DNA of 14,581 nt, taken from positions 1 through 14,581 of the forward strand of contig CAZOBD010000096.1 of the NCBI GenBank assembly GCA_964577665.1. Direction: 5' to 3'. Made by a program: the position numbers and the translations under genes. The notes beneath the pieces were generated by a model. The model saw nothing but the letters and a program-made list of their open reading frames with translations, had not been told where the DNA came from and searched no databases. Origin of the DNA: CAYVTD01 sp964577665. Lineage in GTDB: Bacteria > Bacteroidota > Ignavibacteria > Kapaibacteriales > UBA2268. This document shows positions 7,183 through 14,171 of the stretch, piece by piece (positions within the stretch are counted from its first letter, which is position 1; every line of letters begins with the position of its first letter).

Positions 7183-7665
7183 AACTGCGCCGAAATGCTC
7201 CGCCTTGCCGGATGTGATTTTATACGGAAAAAGGAAAACATCATCATCACCGGAGCTACAGGAGCAGGCAAAAGTTATCTGGCATCGGCGCTCGGTCATC
7301 AGGCATGCAGCGCAGGCTTCAAAGTCCTGTATTACAACATCGCCAAGCTGTTTACAAAACTGAAGATGCTGAAAGCCGATGCCACCGACATCAAGGAAAA
7401 AGAAAAAATAGAAAAACATGACTTGCTTATCCTCGACGACTTCGGGCTTCAGCGCTTAGATACGGAAAACAGACTCAACCTGATGGAAATAATCGAAGAC
7501 CGCCACGGCAGAAAATCGACCATCATCACGAGCCAGCTTCCGGTAAACCAATGGCACGAAGTGATTGCAGAACCGACGATAGCAGACGCAATACTCGACA
7601 GAATTGTTCATACGGCGCACAGAATAGAACTGAAAGGCAGCTCTATGAGAAAAAAACTAAAATAA
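7183..7665 (+). pseudogene. istB: IS21-family helper ATPase IstB, 5'-truncated
   Basis: About 160 codons match the C-terminal two thirds of IstB (usual length about 240-260 aa). Counting from the ATG at 7195, Walker A is GATGAGKS (residues 20-27) and Walker B LLILDDF (77-83). The typical IstB motifs YLASALGHQAC, LMEIIEDRHG, STIITSQLPV-WHE and DRIVHTAHRIEL-GSSMRKK follow. IstB is the AAA+ helper of the IstA transposase. Homology begins near 7183 (CAEMLRLAGCDFI); upstream DNA is unrelated and AT-rich, so roughly 80 N-terminal residues are missing. The ATG at 7195 is internal. It lies in the normal place before the right-end repeats. Confidence 0.85.
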
Positions 7666-7744
7666 GCTGCAAGAGAAATATTTTTGATTAGGCTGCAAGA
7701 GATTTTTTTATTAACTTAGAAGGAGAGTTAAGGTTGAAACACCT

Positions 7745-7787
7745 GGTACACTTTGTCCGAAATAGGTTGTACACTTTGAGCGAAATA
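7745..7787 (-). repeat. IS21 right-end repeats (two copies)
   Basis: Two inverted copies of the left-end unit, at 7745-7763 and 7765-7787 (read on the minus strand: TTTCGGACAAAGTGTACC and TTTCGCTCAAAGTGTAC). They close the IS21 relic. Confidence 0.7.
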
Positions 7788-7794
7788 AGGGCTT

Positions 7795-8559
7795 GAGCTG
7801 AGACAGAGTTACCGCGATACAGTTCCGAAACTGCTGTGGCTGACGCGTTACAGAAAAACTGTGAAGCGCAAAAAGGAGGGAGAAAGCGCGGCGCGTAAGC
7901 TGAAAACAAGAGCAGGCAGATTGCTGAGAGATATTGAACGGAAGCTAAGCGCCGAAGCATTGGAGAAGTATCGCGAAAAGATAGACTTATGCCATGCAAT
8001 ACTTGAGCAGAAAGTTAATGACAAGAACAAGATTTACAGCCTGCACGAGCCGGAAGTCAGCTGTATAGCCAAAGGCAAGGAACATAAGAAGTATGAGTTC
8101 GGCAGCAAGGTAAATATATTAATATCAAAGAACAGCGGCGTGATAGTGGCGGCAGAAAACTTTCAGGGTAATCCTTATGACGGCAACACATTGGAAAAAA
8201 CGTTGAAACAATATTACGAAATTTTTAACAAACAACCAAAAGCAGTGCTTGTAGATGATGGATTTAGTGGGAGAAAAAGAATCGGCGAAACAGAAATATT
8301 AAGGGTGCACAAGCAGCGAAAGCAAGGTTACAGCAAATGGCAGTGGAAACAGCGATTTCGACGCCGCGCCTCGGTGGAAGCGGTCATCGGCCACCTAAAA
8401 AACGATTGCAGGATGGCACGAAATTACCTGAAAGGGGTACTCGGCGACGAAATGAATTTATTACTATCAAGCGCAGCTTACAACTTCCGGAAAGCTGATG
8501 CGGAAGCTGCGCTTTTCTTTGCTCGAGTTAATTTTGGCTGTGAGATCCATATTGCCTAA
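7795..8559 (+). pseudogene. IS5-type transposase, C-terminal fragment
   Basis: The frame is open from 7789, right after the IS21 end, and homology seems to run from the first codons (ELRQSYRDTVPKLLWLTRYRK). Diagnostic motifs are KNKIYSLHEPEVSCIAKGKEHKKYEFG, VLVDDGFSGRKRIG (in the place of the second catalytic Asp) and the E motif RRASVEAVIGHLKNDCRMARNYLKG, then LLLSSAAYNFRKA. These fit IS5-like DDE transposases. The N-terminal DUF772-like part (roughly 200 residues) is missing. The GTG at 7861 is only the first start-like codon inside the fragment. Its 5' side is cut exactly at the IS21 end, but the missing half is not on the other side of that element. Probably non-functional. Confidence 0.8.
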
Positions 8560-8748
8560 CAGGAAAATATTGACTCTGAATTTTGGATGATGTGTTTTTC
8601 AGCATCGACTAAATAGAAAAACTATTCTTATTCTTTATTCTTTTTCTTTCTTCTTATTAGGAGCTTTCTGACTGCTATAGCAGGGCTTTCTGTCGGCTGT
8701 GTATAAATTTGTTATGCCCAGTTACTAAAATCAAACAATATAACAGGT
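8560..8748. other. Stretch between IS relics, no gene
   Basis: No coding frame is seen. It holds a pyrimidine-rich run (about 8624-8655) and a perfect 12-bp palindrome CTGCTATAGCAG (8672-8683). The 3' end of the IS5-type element should lie here, but with its left end missing the boundary cannot be fixed. Confidence 0.4.
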
Positions 8749-8792
8749 GTGTCAATTTTCAGCGGGAAAAGTGGATCAGTTTTAAGCGGGAA
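8749..8792 (+). repeat. Second IS21-type end, two repeats
   Basis: Two copies of a unit of the form GTG(G)ATCA-TTTTnAGCGGGAA lie at 8749-8768 and 8771-8792. Tandem units with this GTGGATCA...AGCGGGAA pattern are typical of the ends of another IS21-family subgroup and differ from the TTTCGG-GTGTACC repeats of the element to the left. No matching istA or istB gene is present, so it is a lone end. Confidence 0.5.
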
Positions 8793-8820
8793 TAAAGAAT
8801 TTGTTCAAGATAATTATTAG

Positions 8821-8863
8821 AAAAATAATAAAAGCGTTGTATTTTGGATGGTAAATACAACGC
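8821..8863 (-). terminator. Strong intrinsic terminator
   Basis: A perfect 11-bp stem, GCGTTGTATTT (8863-8853) with AAATACAACGC (8844-8834), has the 8-nt loop ACCATCCA and is followed on the minus strand by TTTTATTATTTTT. This is a textbook intrinsic terminator on the minus strand only; the plus strand has no T tract. It lies about 290 bases after the NTPase stop and would end the small RNA described next, plus any read-through from the NTPase operon. The loop and descending arm are complementary to 8983-8973. Confidence 0.8.
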
Positions 8864-9002
8864 GTTTGTTGAACAAACTTCAAGAAATAATATTATTCTT
8901 AAGAGTAAGAGATAGACCTTAGTTAATATCAGCAACTTCGAAACTGATTAGAAATTCTAGCCATCTGTAGAGACCATCCAAAAGCTAGGCATCATCTATC
9001 TC
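8821..9002 (-). ncRNA. Candidate structured small RNA (about 180 nt)
   Basis: No protein frame, but all parts of a small RNA gene are present on the minus strand: a sigma70-like promoter just upstream, dense secondary structure and a strong terminator. In order: an 11-bp stem pairs the predicted 5' end (9005-8995) with 8916-8906. Inside it lie a CTAGC/GCTAG helix (8988-8984 with 8961-8957) and an ATCAG/CTGAT helix (8948-8944 with 8932-8928). A small AU hairpin follows near 8901-8883, then the terminator hairpin. The terminator loop plus adjoining arm (8852-8842) is complementary over 11 nt to 8983-8973, which allows a loop-loop contact or an alternative fold that breaks the terminator. I do not recognise a family. 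It could instead be a structured 3' UTR of the NTPase operon. Confidence 0.5.
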
Positions 9003-9007
9003 TTAAC

Positions 9008-9036
9008 AATATATAGAACTTTTAATACAAAGTCAA
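9008..9036 (-). promoter_or_regulatory. Sigma70-like promoter of the candidate small RNA
   Basis: On the minus strand TTGACT (9036-9031), a 17-base spacer, then TATATT (9013-9008). Initiation would fall near 9002-9000, at the first bases of the 11-bp stem. The same bases also roughly fit the Bacteroidota pattern TTG-N20-TAnnTTnG. It lies between the NTPase stop (9152) and the RNA, so the RNA need not depend on the operon. Confidence 0.5.
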
Positions 9037-9151
9037 TAACTGATAAATTGTTGACTAAGAATGTTCAATGATAATGTGATAACCATTTATTAATACGAGA
9101 GTTAAGTAATTCAATGTATCTATTTTTTTAGTAGCATTATTGAGTCATAAT

Positions 9152-11665
9152 TCATTTAGTACTGTAATACTCTAAAACAATATTTTTATTTAAATTTTCT
9201 TTTTTCTCAATTGTTTCTAATATTTCAGATAATTTTAAGAATACATGGTTCGCATCAATTAAACTCTGAGGTAGATCACCCATATCCTTAAAACTTTCAA
9301 ATGTAGTAAAATACAAATCTAAATATTTCTTAAGAAAATATGTTAATTTAATGTTAATTTCATACTGTAATTTTTCTAAAGTATTATTTTCAACATTATA
9401 TATCCTTCTAGAATTCTTTAACAAGTATCTTCTGAACTGATCTAAATATGTTATATGCCTTGATATCACATCTTTGAAATGAAAGGTATTATTAAAACTT
9501 AACTTTGTTTCACAATACTCTTTTGGTGTCCAATGTTCAAGGAAGTACTCCCTGTAACAAGTAATAGATGATTTACATAAACAGTTAACAAGTCCTAAGA
9601 TCTTATTAATAACTTCAGAAAAATCAAACTTATACTCGTTCTCAAAAATTCTATAATCAATTAAATACTTAAGAGGTTTTTTAACTCCAGTAAAAACTGA
9701 GAAGTATTCAAAATTTGGCAAAACATATTTAACTAAATAATAAGCATTATCGTTATAGAAAAATTTTATGTCTTTAAGTTTTAGTTTTAAAGATTCATTA
9801 GAGCAACCTTTTTGAATCTCCTTATATGATGAGAATTCGTTATCAAAAGTTAATAATTTCCCTTGAAGCAAATCTTGATCTTTTTCATATGTTGTTGTTT
9901 TAGTACAAGTTAACAAATGCCCCCACGCATCAATTTCTTCATAAAACAAAAGATTAAGAAATTCATTGATTTCATCTAAACTGTAGGCACTTGCTCCGTC
10001 TTTATTCTTGATTTGTAGAGTATTAAGTAATTCAAATAGTGAAATGCCTTTGTCAATCAAATCTACACAATCATCAATTCTTCTTAAACGATTATTAGAT
10101 TCCTGTAGAGTATTAATGATAACATTGAAAAGCAATCTGCTCAATTCACATTTGGAACTATCTGTACAATTATTAAATTCTCTAAAAATTTTTGTAATAA
10201 TAGTAGAAAGATTTGTTTCATAATATCCAGTATCATAGAATGGTTTTAAAAAAAAATGAAGATATGTACCCTTTTCTAGAAAGATGAAATCTTTATCAAT
10301 TTTGTCTATATTTAAATTCTCAAACTGTCTAAAAAATTGGCTGTTAAAAATAATTGAACGATTTCCATTCCACAATCTATATACTTGACTTAAATCTATA
10401 TCGTCCGGATTCCGTGAATTTAAATACACCAATGTATTAAGATAGTCAAAAAAGTAATACTTTGGGCTGATATCAACATTGTTAATCTCACAGAGAGTTT
10501 TATAAAACCAAAATTTATATTCAATAATACAGGCTGATTCTTTAACCGTTGTAATTTTAAATTTTTTTGCATTATAGAAATATTCTGTATATCGATTTTT
10601 TTGAGATTCATTTAGAAAATATCTTCTACGAAAAACTTGAAACGCATTAACAAAGTTTGCTGTTCTATAGGAGTATATAAAATATACATCCTCATTAAAG
10701 ATAAAATTTTTGAAAAGTTTTTTAAATTCACAAAGAAATGTAAAATAGATGTCCATGAATTTGCTTAAATAAAAGGCTTGATTTGTTGCAATTTCTTTTG
10801 CTATATGTGAAGTAATATCATCAATATTATCAAAAACTACAACAATTCTGTTTCTTGTCTTTTTATAACTATTTTCATATACATCAATAATCTCTTTTGA
10901 AAATTGATCTTTTAGATTAATTAGCCTTAAAAGTATTATATAAACTAATATCTCACCGGCTTTTTCTTCTCCAAAACTATTTAGAATTTCATTAAACTTA
11001 ATAAAAAAATTTTGTTGTTTTACTTCTTCAAATTCTGTCGAACTATCATATTCGTTTATTATCTGGGTTAATTTATTCCTAAAAGGAAAGAATATGGTTT
11101 TTATTTCATGATATTTTTTTTCAGAAAGATGAATTGTTTGATCAATGCTAATTTCGTCTATAAACTTATTTAGTACTTTTATAGCTTCGAGACTATCAAT
11201 ATTAATTTTACCTCCATTAAATAGATAATACTCAAAAAATGAATGAACAGTATTCTTAAAACTTGATGGCGACGCATTGCTATTCGTAGTATTGCTTGAA
11301 AAATCAAAATTTATAAATATAAGATTTAAACCCTTTGAAATATATCTTTTTTTATTATATTGTAAGTGCTTTAAGAAAGTTGATTTACCATTTTTTGCAA
11401 ATGAGTGTATTATTTGAAATTTTGTTTCAAATTTAAAATTATCAATTATCTCTTCATTTACTTTTTTTAATGAAGATGTTTCGGTATATAGTAATTTAAA
11501 ATAATCTTCAGCAGAAAAACTAGAATTCGATTTTTCAGTATCGAAATTCAATATTGTTGAAAAAACTGTATCTTTTCGGTTTTTGACATCAAATACTTCT
11601 AAGAATCTTTTATTATGCTTTTGGATATATTCTAAATTTTTGTTTTTGTAATCGATATAATTCAT
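9152..11665 (-). CDS. Large P-loop NTPase, STAND/KAP-like, function unknown
   Basis: An 837-aa protein. Walker A is SFAKNGKST (residues 88-96), with Ser where the first Gly is usual. Walker B is IVVVFDNIDD (274-283), and a sensor-like FIYSYR follows at 329-334. This order and the DNIDD form fit STAND/KAP/AAA-type signalling NTPases. The long Walker A-B interval (about 180 residues) is filled by an insert rich in charged and aromatic residues. The C-terminal 500 residues are helical-looking, Asn/Lys/Phe-rich and match nothing I recognise. No signal peptide or membrane segment is evident. It starts 5 bases after the stop of the small membrane protein, with an AAGG site inside that gene's last codons, so the two are co-translated. 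Such large orphan NTPases with a small membrane partner often belong to anti-phage or stress systems; that is inference. The gene is AT-rich but in keeping with its neighbours. Confidence 0.75.
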   Translation of the reverse strand: MNYIDYKNKNLEYIQKHNKRFLEVFDVKNRKDTVFSTILNFDTEKSNSSFSAEDYFKLLYTETSSLKKVNEEIIDNFKFETKFQIIHSFAKNGKSTFLKHLQYNKKRYISKGLNLIFINFDFSSNTTNSNASPSSFKNTVHSFFEYYLFNGGKINIDSLEAIKVLNKFIDEISIDQTIHLSEKKYHEIKTIFFPFRNKLTQIINEYDSSTEFEEVKQQNFFIKFNEILNSFGEEKAGEILVYIILLRLINLKDQFSKEIIDVYENSYKKTRNRIVVVFDNIDDITSHIAKEIATNQAFYLSKFMDIYFTFLCEFKKLFKNFIFNEDVYFIYSYRTANFVNAFQVFRRRYFLNESQKNRYTEYFYNAKKFKITTVKESACIIEYKFWFYKTLCEINNVDISPKYYFFDYLNTLVYLNSRNPDDIDLSQVYRLWNGNRSIIFNSQFFRQFENLNIDKIDKDFIFLEKGTYLHFFLKPFYDTGYYETNLSTIITKIFREFNNCTDSSKCELSRLLFNVIINTLQESNNRLRRIDDCVDLIDKGISLFELLNTLQIKNKDGASAYSLDEINEFLNLLFYEEIDAWGHLLTCTKTTTYEKDQDLLQGKLLTFDNEFSSYKEIQKGCSNESLKLKLKDIKFFYNDNAYYLVKYVLPNFEYFSVFTGVKKPLKYLIDYRIFENEYKFDFSEVINKILGLVNCLCKSSITCYREYFLEHWTPKEYCETKLSFNNTFHFKDVISRHITYLDQFRRYLLKNSRRIYNVENNTLEKLQYEINIKLTYFLKKYLDLYFTTFESFKDMGDLPQSLIDANHVFLKLSEILETIEKKENLNKNIVLEYYSTK

Positions 11666-11670
11666 ATTAT

Positions 11671-12027
11671 TTACCTTGTACTTTGTAATTCTCTAACTAA
11701 ATTTTCAGATTGAATTCTAACTTCAGATAAACTAAGATTTGTATTTAATAAAAAAGTTTCAATACTTTTATATAAGTTATAATTCTTTTTATTAATTAGA
11801 TTTATGCTCGATTTTGAAATACTTGGCATGTATAGCACTCTAAATACTTGAACTTTCTCTTCAATTTTATTAATAATTTCATTGATATCATGCTTTAGTA
11901 GTATTTTCTTACGTATAAAAAATCCATAAATAAACTGTAATATTATAAAAACTATTATATCTTTGACTATTGGTGAAGTAATATAATCTGTTATTATTTT
12001 GAAAAAATGAAGATCAGTTTTAAACAC
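11671..12027 (-). CDS. Small membrane-anchored protein, partner of the NTPase
   Basis: A 118-aa protein starting at GTG 12027, with AAAGGTG a few bases upstream; an in-frame TAA just before rules out a longer start. Residues about 19-38 form one membrane helix (PIVKDIIVFIILQFIYGFF), followed by RKK, which suggests a cytoplasmic C-terminal part. Residues 45-118 look like amphipathic helices, possibly a coiled coil (HDINEIINKIEEKVQVFRV). No family is recognised. The gene ends 5 bases before the NTPase start. Inference: it could anchor the NTPase to the membrane or act as the membrane effector that the NTPase controls. Confidence 0.75.
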   Translation of the reverse strand: MFKTDLHFFKIITDYITSPIVKDIIVFIILQFIYGFFIRKKILLKHDINEIINKIEEKVQVFRVLYMPSISKSSINLINKKNYNLYKSIETFLLNTNLSLSEVRIQSENLVRELQSTR

Positions 12028-12127
12028 AAAAACACCTTTATATTAAATAATATTAATTTTTATATTTAGGAATTATTAGTTGAAAGAATATTTTCAATTA
12101 TTGTAGTCAATATATTTAATAACAAAC

Positions 12128-12571
12128 TCATGATCCAGGCATCTCATAAAAACTATTCTTCAATTCCCTTACCGAATCCTTTGTTACCATTCTTTGCTGA
12201 TAGTGACCTGCTCTTGTCTGAATTTCTACAGAAGTCCATCCAAAGAGGTTGCCGAGTATGGTTTCATCTTCAATGATATTATCAATGCCCTTCAATGTGA
12301 GTTCAATTTTGTCTTTGGTAAATAGTTTCGGGCTGACCGAACCTATTAGCCTTTTGTTTGTAATGATAATTACTTCGTTCTTGATAAGATGTGATTTGTA
12401 AAAGAATAGCAGCCCTAAACTAAATACTCCAAATATTAAGTGAAAGGGATTCAGCCACCAGCTTAATGCACAAAATCCGTGTTTTTGGGTTACTGCATTC
12501 ACTTCTTCGTTTGTTAAAAGTGATTTCTCAATTGCTATGAGAATAATATTTTTGATAGATTTTTTCACCAA
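12128..12571 (-). CDS. Membrane protein with bacterial PH-like domain
   Basis: A 147-aa protein. Residues about 36-60 form a hydrophobic segment (LSWWLNPFHLIFGVFSLGLLFFY). The remainder fits a bacterial PH domain (DUF304/bPH_2 type): KNEVIIITNKRLIGSVSP, then an L-LKGIDNIIEDETILGNLFGW turn and VEIQTRAG. Such proteins sit at the inner membrane; their ligand is usually unknown. The start is TTG 12571 or GTG 12568; in-frame stops lie just before and no good ribosome site is seen, so translation may be coupled to the small remnant frame ending at 12578. It lies 100 bases ahead of the NTPase pair on the same strand; membership in that operon is possible but not shown. Confidence 0.7.
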   Translation of the reverse strand: MVKKSIKNIILIAIEKSLLTNEEVNAVTQKHGFCALSWWLNPFHLIFGVFSLGLLFFYKSHLIKNEVIIITNKRLIGSVSPKLFTKDKIELTLKGIDNIIEDETILGNLFGWTSVEIQTRAGHYQQRMVTKDSVRELKNSFYEMPGS

Positions 12572-12577
12572 TATTTA

Positions 12578-12703
12578 TTATATTACCGTTACTTCTTTTG
12601 TAACTTTGTATTTTGGCAGTCCGTAGTCTAATTTGATAGTTGCTTCTTCTTTTTCAAGGCTTTTTTTTAGTATTTTTTCTCCAAGTTTAATAAACGAATA
12701 ATT
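12578..12703 (-). pseudogene. Remnant of a small gene (41 codons, no start)
   Basis: A stop-free stretch of 41 codons reads like real protein (IKLGEKILKKSLEKEEA, then LDYGLPKYKVTKEVTVI) and ends at TAA 12580-12578, seven bases before the PH-protein start. It has no start codon in frame. An ATG at 12713 lies in another frame, and a one-base shift near 12695 would join them as MLLKLF-IKLGEK. Either a small gene broken by a frameshift or the tail of a deleted gene. Not recognised. Confidence 0.35.
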
Positions 12704-12736
12704 TTAATAACATAATCTTTTATCGACAAAAGAAAT

Positions 12737-13189
12737 TTATTTAGGCTTCTTGAGTTGGGCATACTTTTCTAGCTCGTAATGTGAAAGCATTTTTTTTGAA
12801 ATAAAAGTTGTATCAATAAAAGAGCCTATCGAATGATCGACAATTACTCTCTTTGAACTGTTGTAGAATAAAACTACAGTAAAATATTCCGTGTGAGATT
12901 CAAAATGAACCATATCTGCACAAGATAGAATCTGATACATTCCTTTTAAAGAATATGATGAATCAGATTTACATCTGTTAAGGTAGTTGTCATATGTGAA
13001 ACCGCTTATGTCACTTGTTCCGCTATTATTCAAATCATACTGCTCTAGTTTTAATTTTCCGGCTAGCTGATAGTTGAAATTTGGAAAGTCAATTAAAAAC
13101 TCATCACTCCATTTACAGTCATTTTTCGAGCAAGAACAGCCTGATAAAATCAAAACAATTAAGATTACCAATAGTACATTGTTTTTCAT
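12737..13189 (-). CDS. Lipoprotein of unknown function
   Basis: A 150-aa protein with a classical lipoprotein signal: MKNNVLLVILIVLILSGC, lipobox LSGC, lipidated Cys18. The mature part contains several cysteines (SCSKNDCKW, NRCKSDS, LSCADM) that could form disulfides. It also has beta-strand-like segments (EYFTVVLFYNSSKRVIVDHSIGSF). No family is recognised. Its ATG lies one base after the stop of the phospholipase-like gene, so the two form an operon with probable translational coupling. It presumably works with, or is needed beside, that enzyme in the envelope, but nothing in the sequence proves this. Confidence 0.7.
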   Translation of the reverse strand: MKNNVLLVILIVLILSGCSCSKNDCKWSDEFLIDFPNFNYQLAGKLKLEQYDLNNSGTSDISGFTYDNYLNRCKSDSSYSLKGMYQILSCADMVHFESHTEYFTVVLFYNSSKRVIVDHSIGSFIDTTFISKKMLSHYELEKYAQLKKPK

Positions 13190-13190
13190 T

Positions 13191-14171
13191 TTAACTCCAG
13201 TATATTGGTTTTTCTGTTAACACTTCTGCAAATTCAGTACTTCTTCCGGTATCAAGATTGATGTCAGGTAAAATGTTCAAATCAAACTCAGTTCTATTGT
13301 TAAAAATGAAATCATATGCTTTGTACAGTATTGGTATAAATACTTCATAAAACTTAGGCACACAGTCATCAATAAAATGCACTGAATCTGTGCCAAGAAA
13401 GTTAGGATAGCCTTCAATAGTTTTGTTAAGCGTTAACAATTCATCTTTATTATTAATCAGATCATTGTTTGATTTATATATAACTCCGTCAAATATATCG
13501 ATATTTCTGTAAAAATGAAGATAATCGCTTTGAGCAACATCAAAGGCACGATACAGAGCATTTATCCAGTCAGCAAAATCATTATATTCAATATCTTCCT
13601 TATATGTCTTCTTTATCATCAAGCAGAACATTTGCAGAATTTCTTTGTATTTACTTTCACCCAAAAAATCTTTCAATTCTTCATGTAAATCAGCATGTCT
13701 AAAATGTACTGATTTACCTGTTTGCTTTGTTAAATGATCATTAAATATTACATCAATATGCATTTCTAATACTCTGTGTGCTTTTTTATTCTCATTGTAA
13801 TTACCGACTTTATCTCTGACAAAGGGAAGCATAATTCCATCTGCTATTATATGAGCTATGTATCCCCATACAAATGCACAATGAGAAAATATATCATCAT
13901 TTTCAAATTTTGAAGATTTTTCTTTAATGTAATTTAAATATTCTATTGGAACCGCTGAAGTATTTTCATAATGGAACTTATCCGCCAGTTTAGTATTGGA
14001 CGAAAAAATATCGTTATCTAAAGCGCTTGTATAAGGCAGGTCAGGAGCTATGGAACCAATTAAAAAGTAATTAAATCTGCCAGCAATTATATCATTCAGA
14101 TGTTTGTTCTCATTTCCCAACCTGTTTGCTAACTCCTTTGCAAGCAATAGATGTGTTATTCCACTTGGCAT
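13191..14171 (-). CDS. Zinc-dependent phospholipase C-like protein
   Basis: A 326-aa protein beginning MPSGITHLLLAKEL, typical of the zinc-dependent phospholipase C / S1-P1 nuclease-like family found widely in bacteria. The ligand pattern is visible in order: H7, D44 (SIAPDLPY), H67, H107 and D111 (AHIIADG), H132 and E136 (HRVLE). These fit the trinuclear zinc site of the family. No signal peptide is seen, so the protein is probably cytoplasmic, unlike secreted Bacillus phospholipase C; the substrate is unknown, and many such homologues are uncharacterised. The ATG at 14171 has the site AAGGGGA upstream. It is followed after one base by the lipoprotein gene, with which it is surely co-transcribed. 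Confidence 0.8.
   Translation of the reverse strand: MPSGITHLLLAKELANRLGNENKHLNDIIAGRFNYFLIGSIAPDLPYTSALDNDIFSSNTKLADKFHYENTSAVPIEYLNYIKEKSSKFENDDIFSHCAFVWGYIAHIIADGIMLPFVRDKVGNYNENKKAHRVLEMHIDVIFNDHLTKQTGKSVHFRHADLHEELKDFLGESKYKEILQMFCLMIKKTYKEDIEYNDFADWINALYRAFDVAQSDYLHFYRNIDIFDGVIYKSNNDLINNKDELLTLNKTIEGYPNFLGTDSVHFIDDCVPKFYEVFIPILYKAYDFIFNNRTEFDLNILPDINLDTGRSTEFAEVLTEKPIYWS

Larger units (their letters stand above)
5551..7787 (+). mobile_element. Degenerate IS21-family element with replaced interior
   Basis: The element is recognised by inverted multi-copy end repeats (5551-5569 matches the reverse complement of 7745-7763 at 18 of 19 bases) enclosing istA and istB pieces in the normal order. 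IS21 elements carry several short transposase-binding repeats per end. Here istA has lost its catalytic centre, and everything between the istA C-terminal part (about 6150) and istB codons for about the first 80 residues is replaced by roughly 1 kb. That insert holds an ISAon1-type fragment (6205-6369), two 21-bp-period minisatellites and AT-rich DNA without genes (6370-6487 and 6938-7182). The flanks share no obvious target duplication. The element is immobile unless helped in trans. Confidence 0.75.

Noticed and set aside
7041..7419. Minus-strand frames opposite istB
   Set aside because: They are antisense to a clear IstB reading frame with Walker motifs and show no features of their own.
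8700..8745. Integron attC-like site around GTTATGCCC
   Set aside because: No matching RYYYAAC/GTTRRRY pair of core sites is present, and there is no integrase or cassette structure.
8866..8874. GTTGAAC as an attC half-site near the terminator hairpin
   Set aside because: The complementary half-site is missing, and the hairpin is better explained as an intrinsic terminator with a T tract.
8821..9010. Retron-type RNA
   Set aside because: No reverse transcriptase gene lies in the window; the 837-aa neighbour is an NTPase without reverse-transcriptase motifs.
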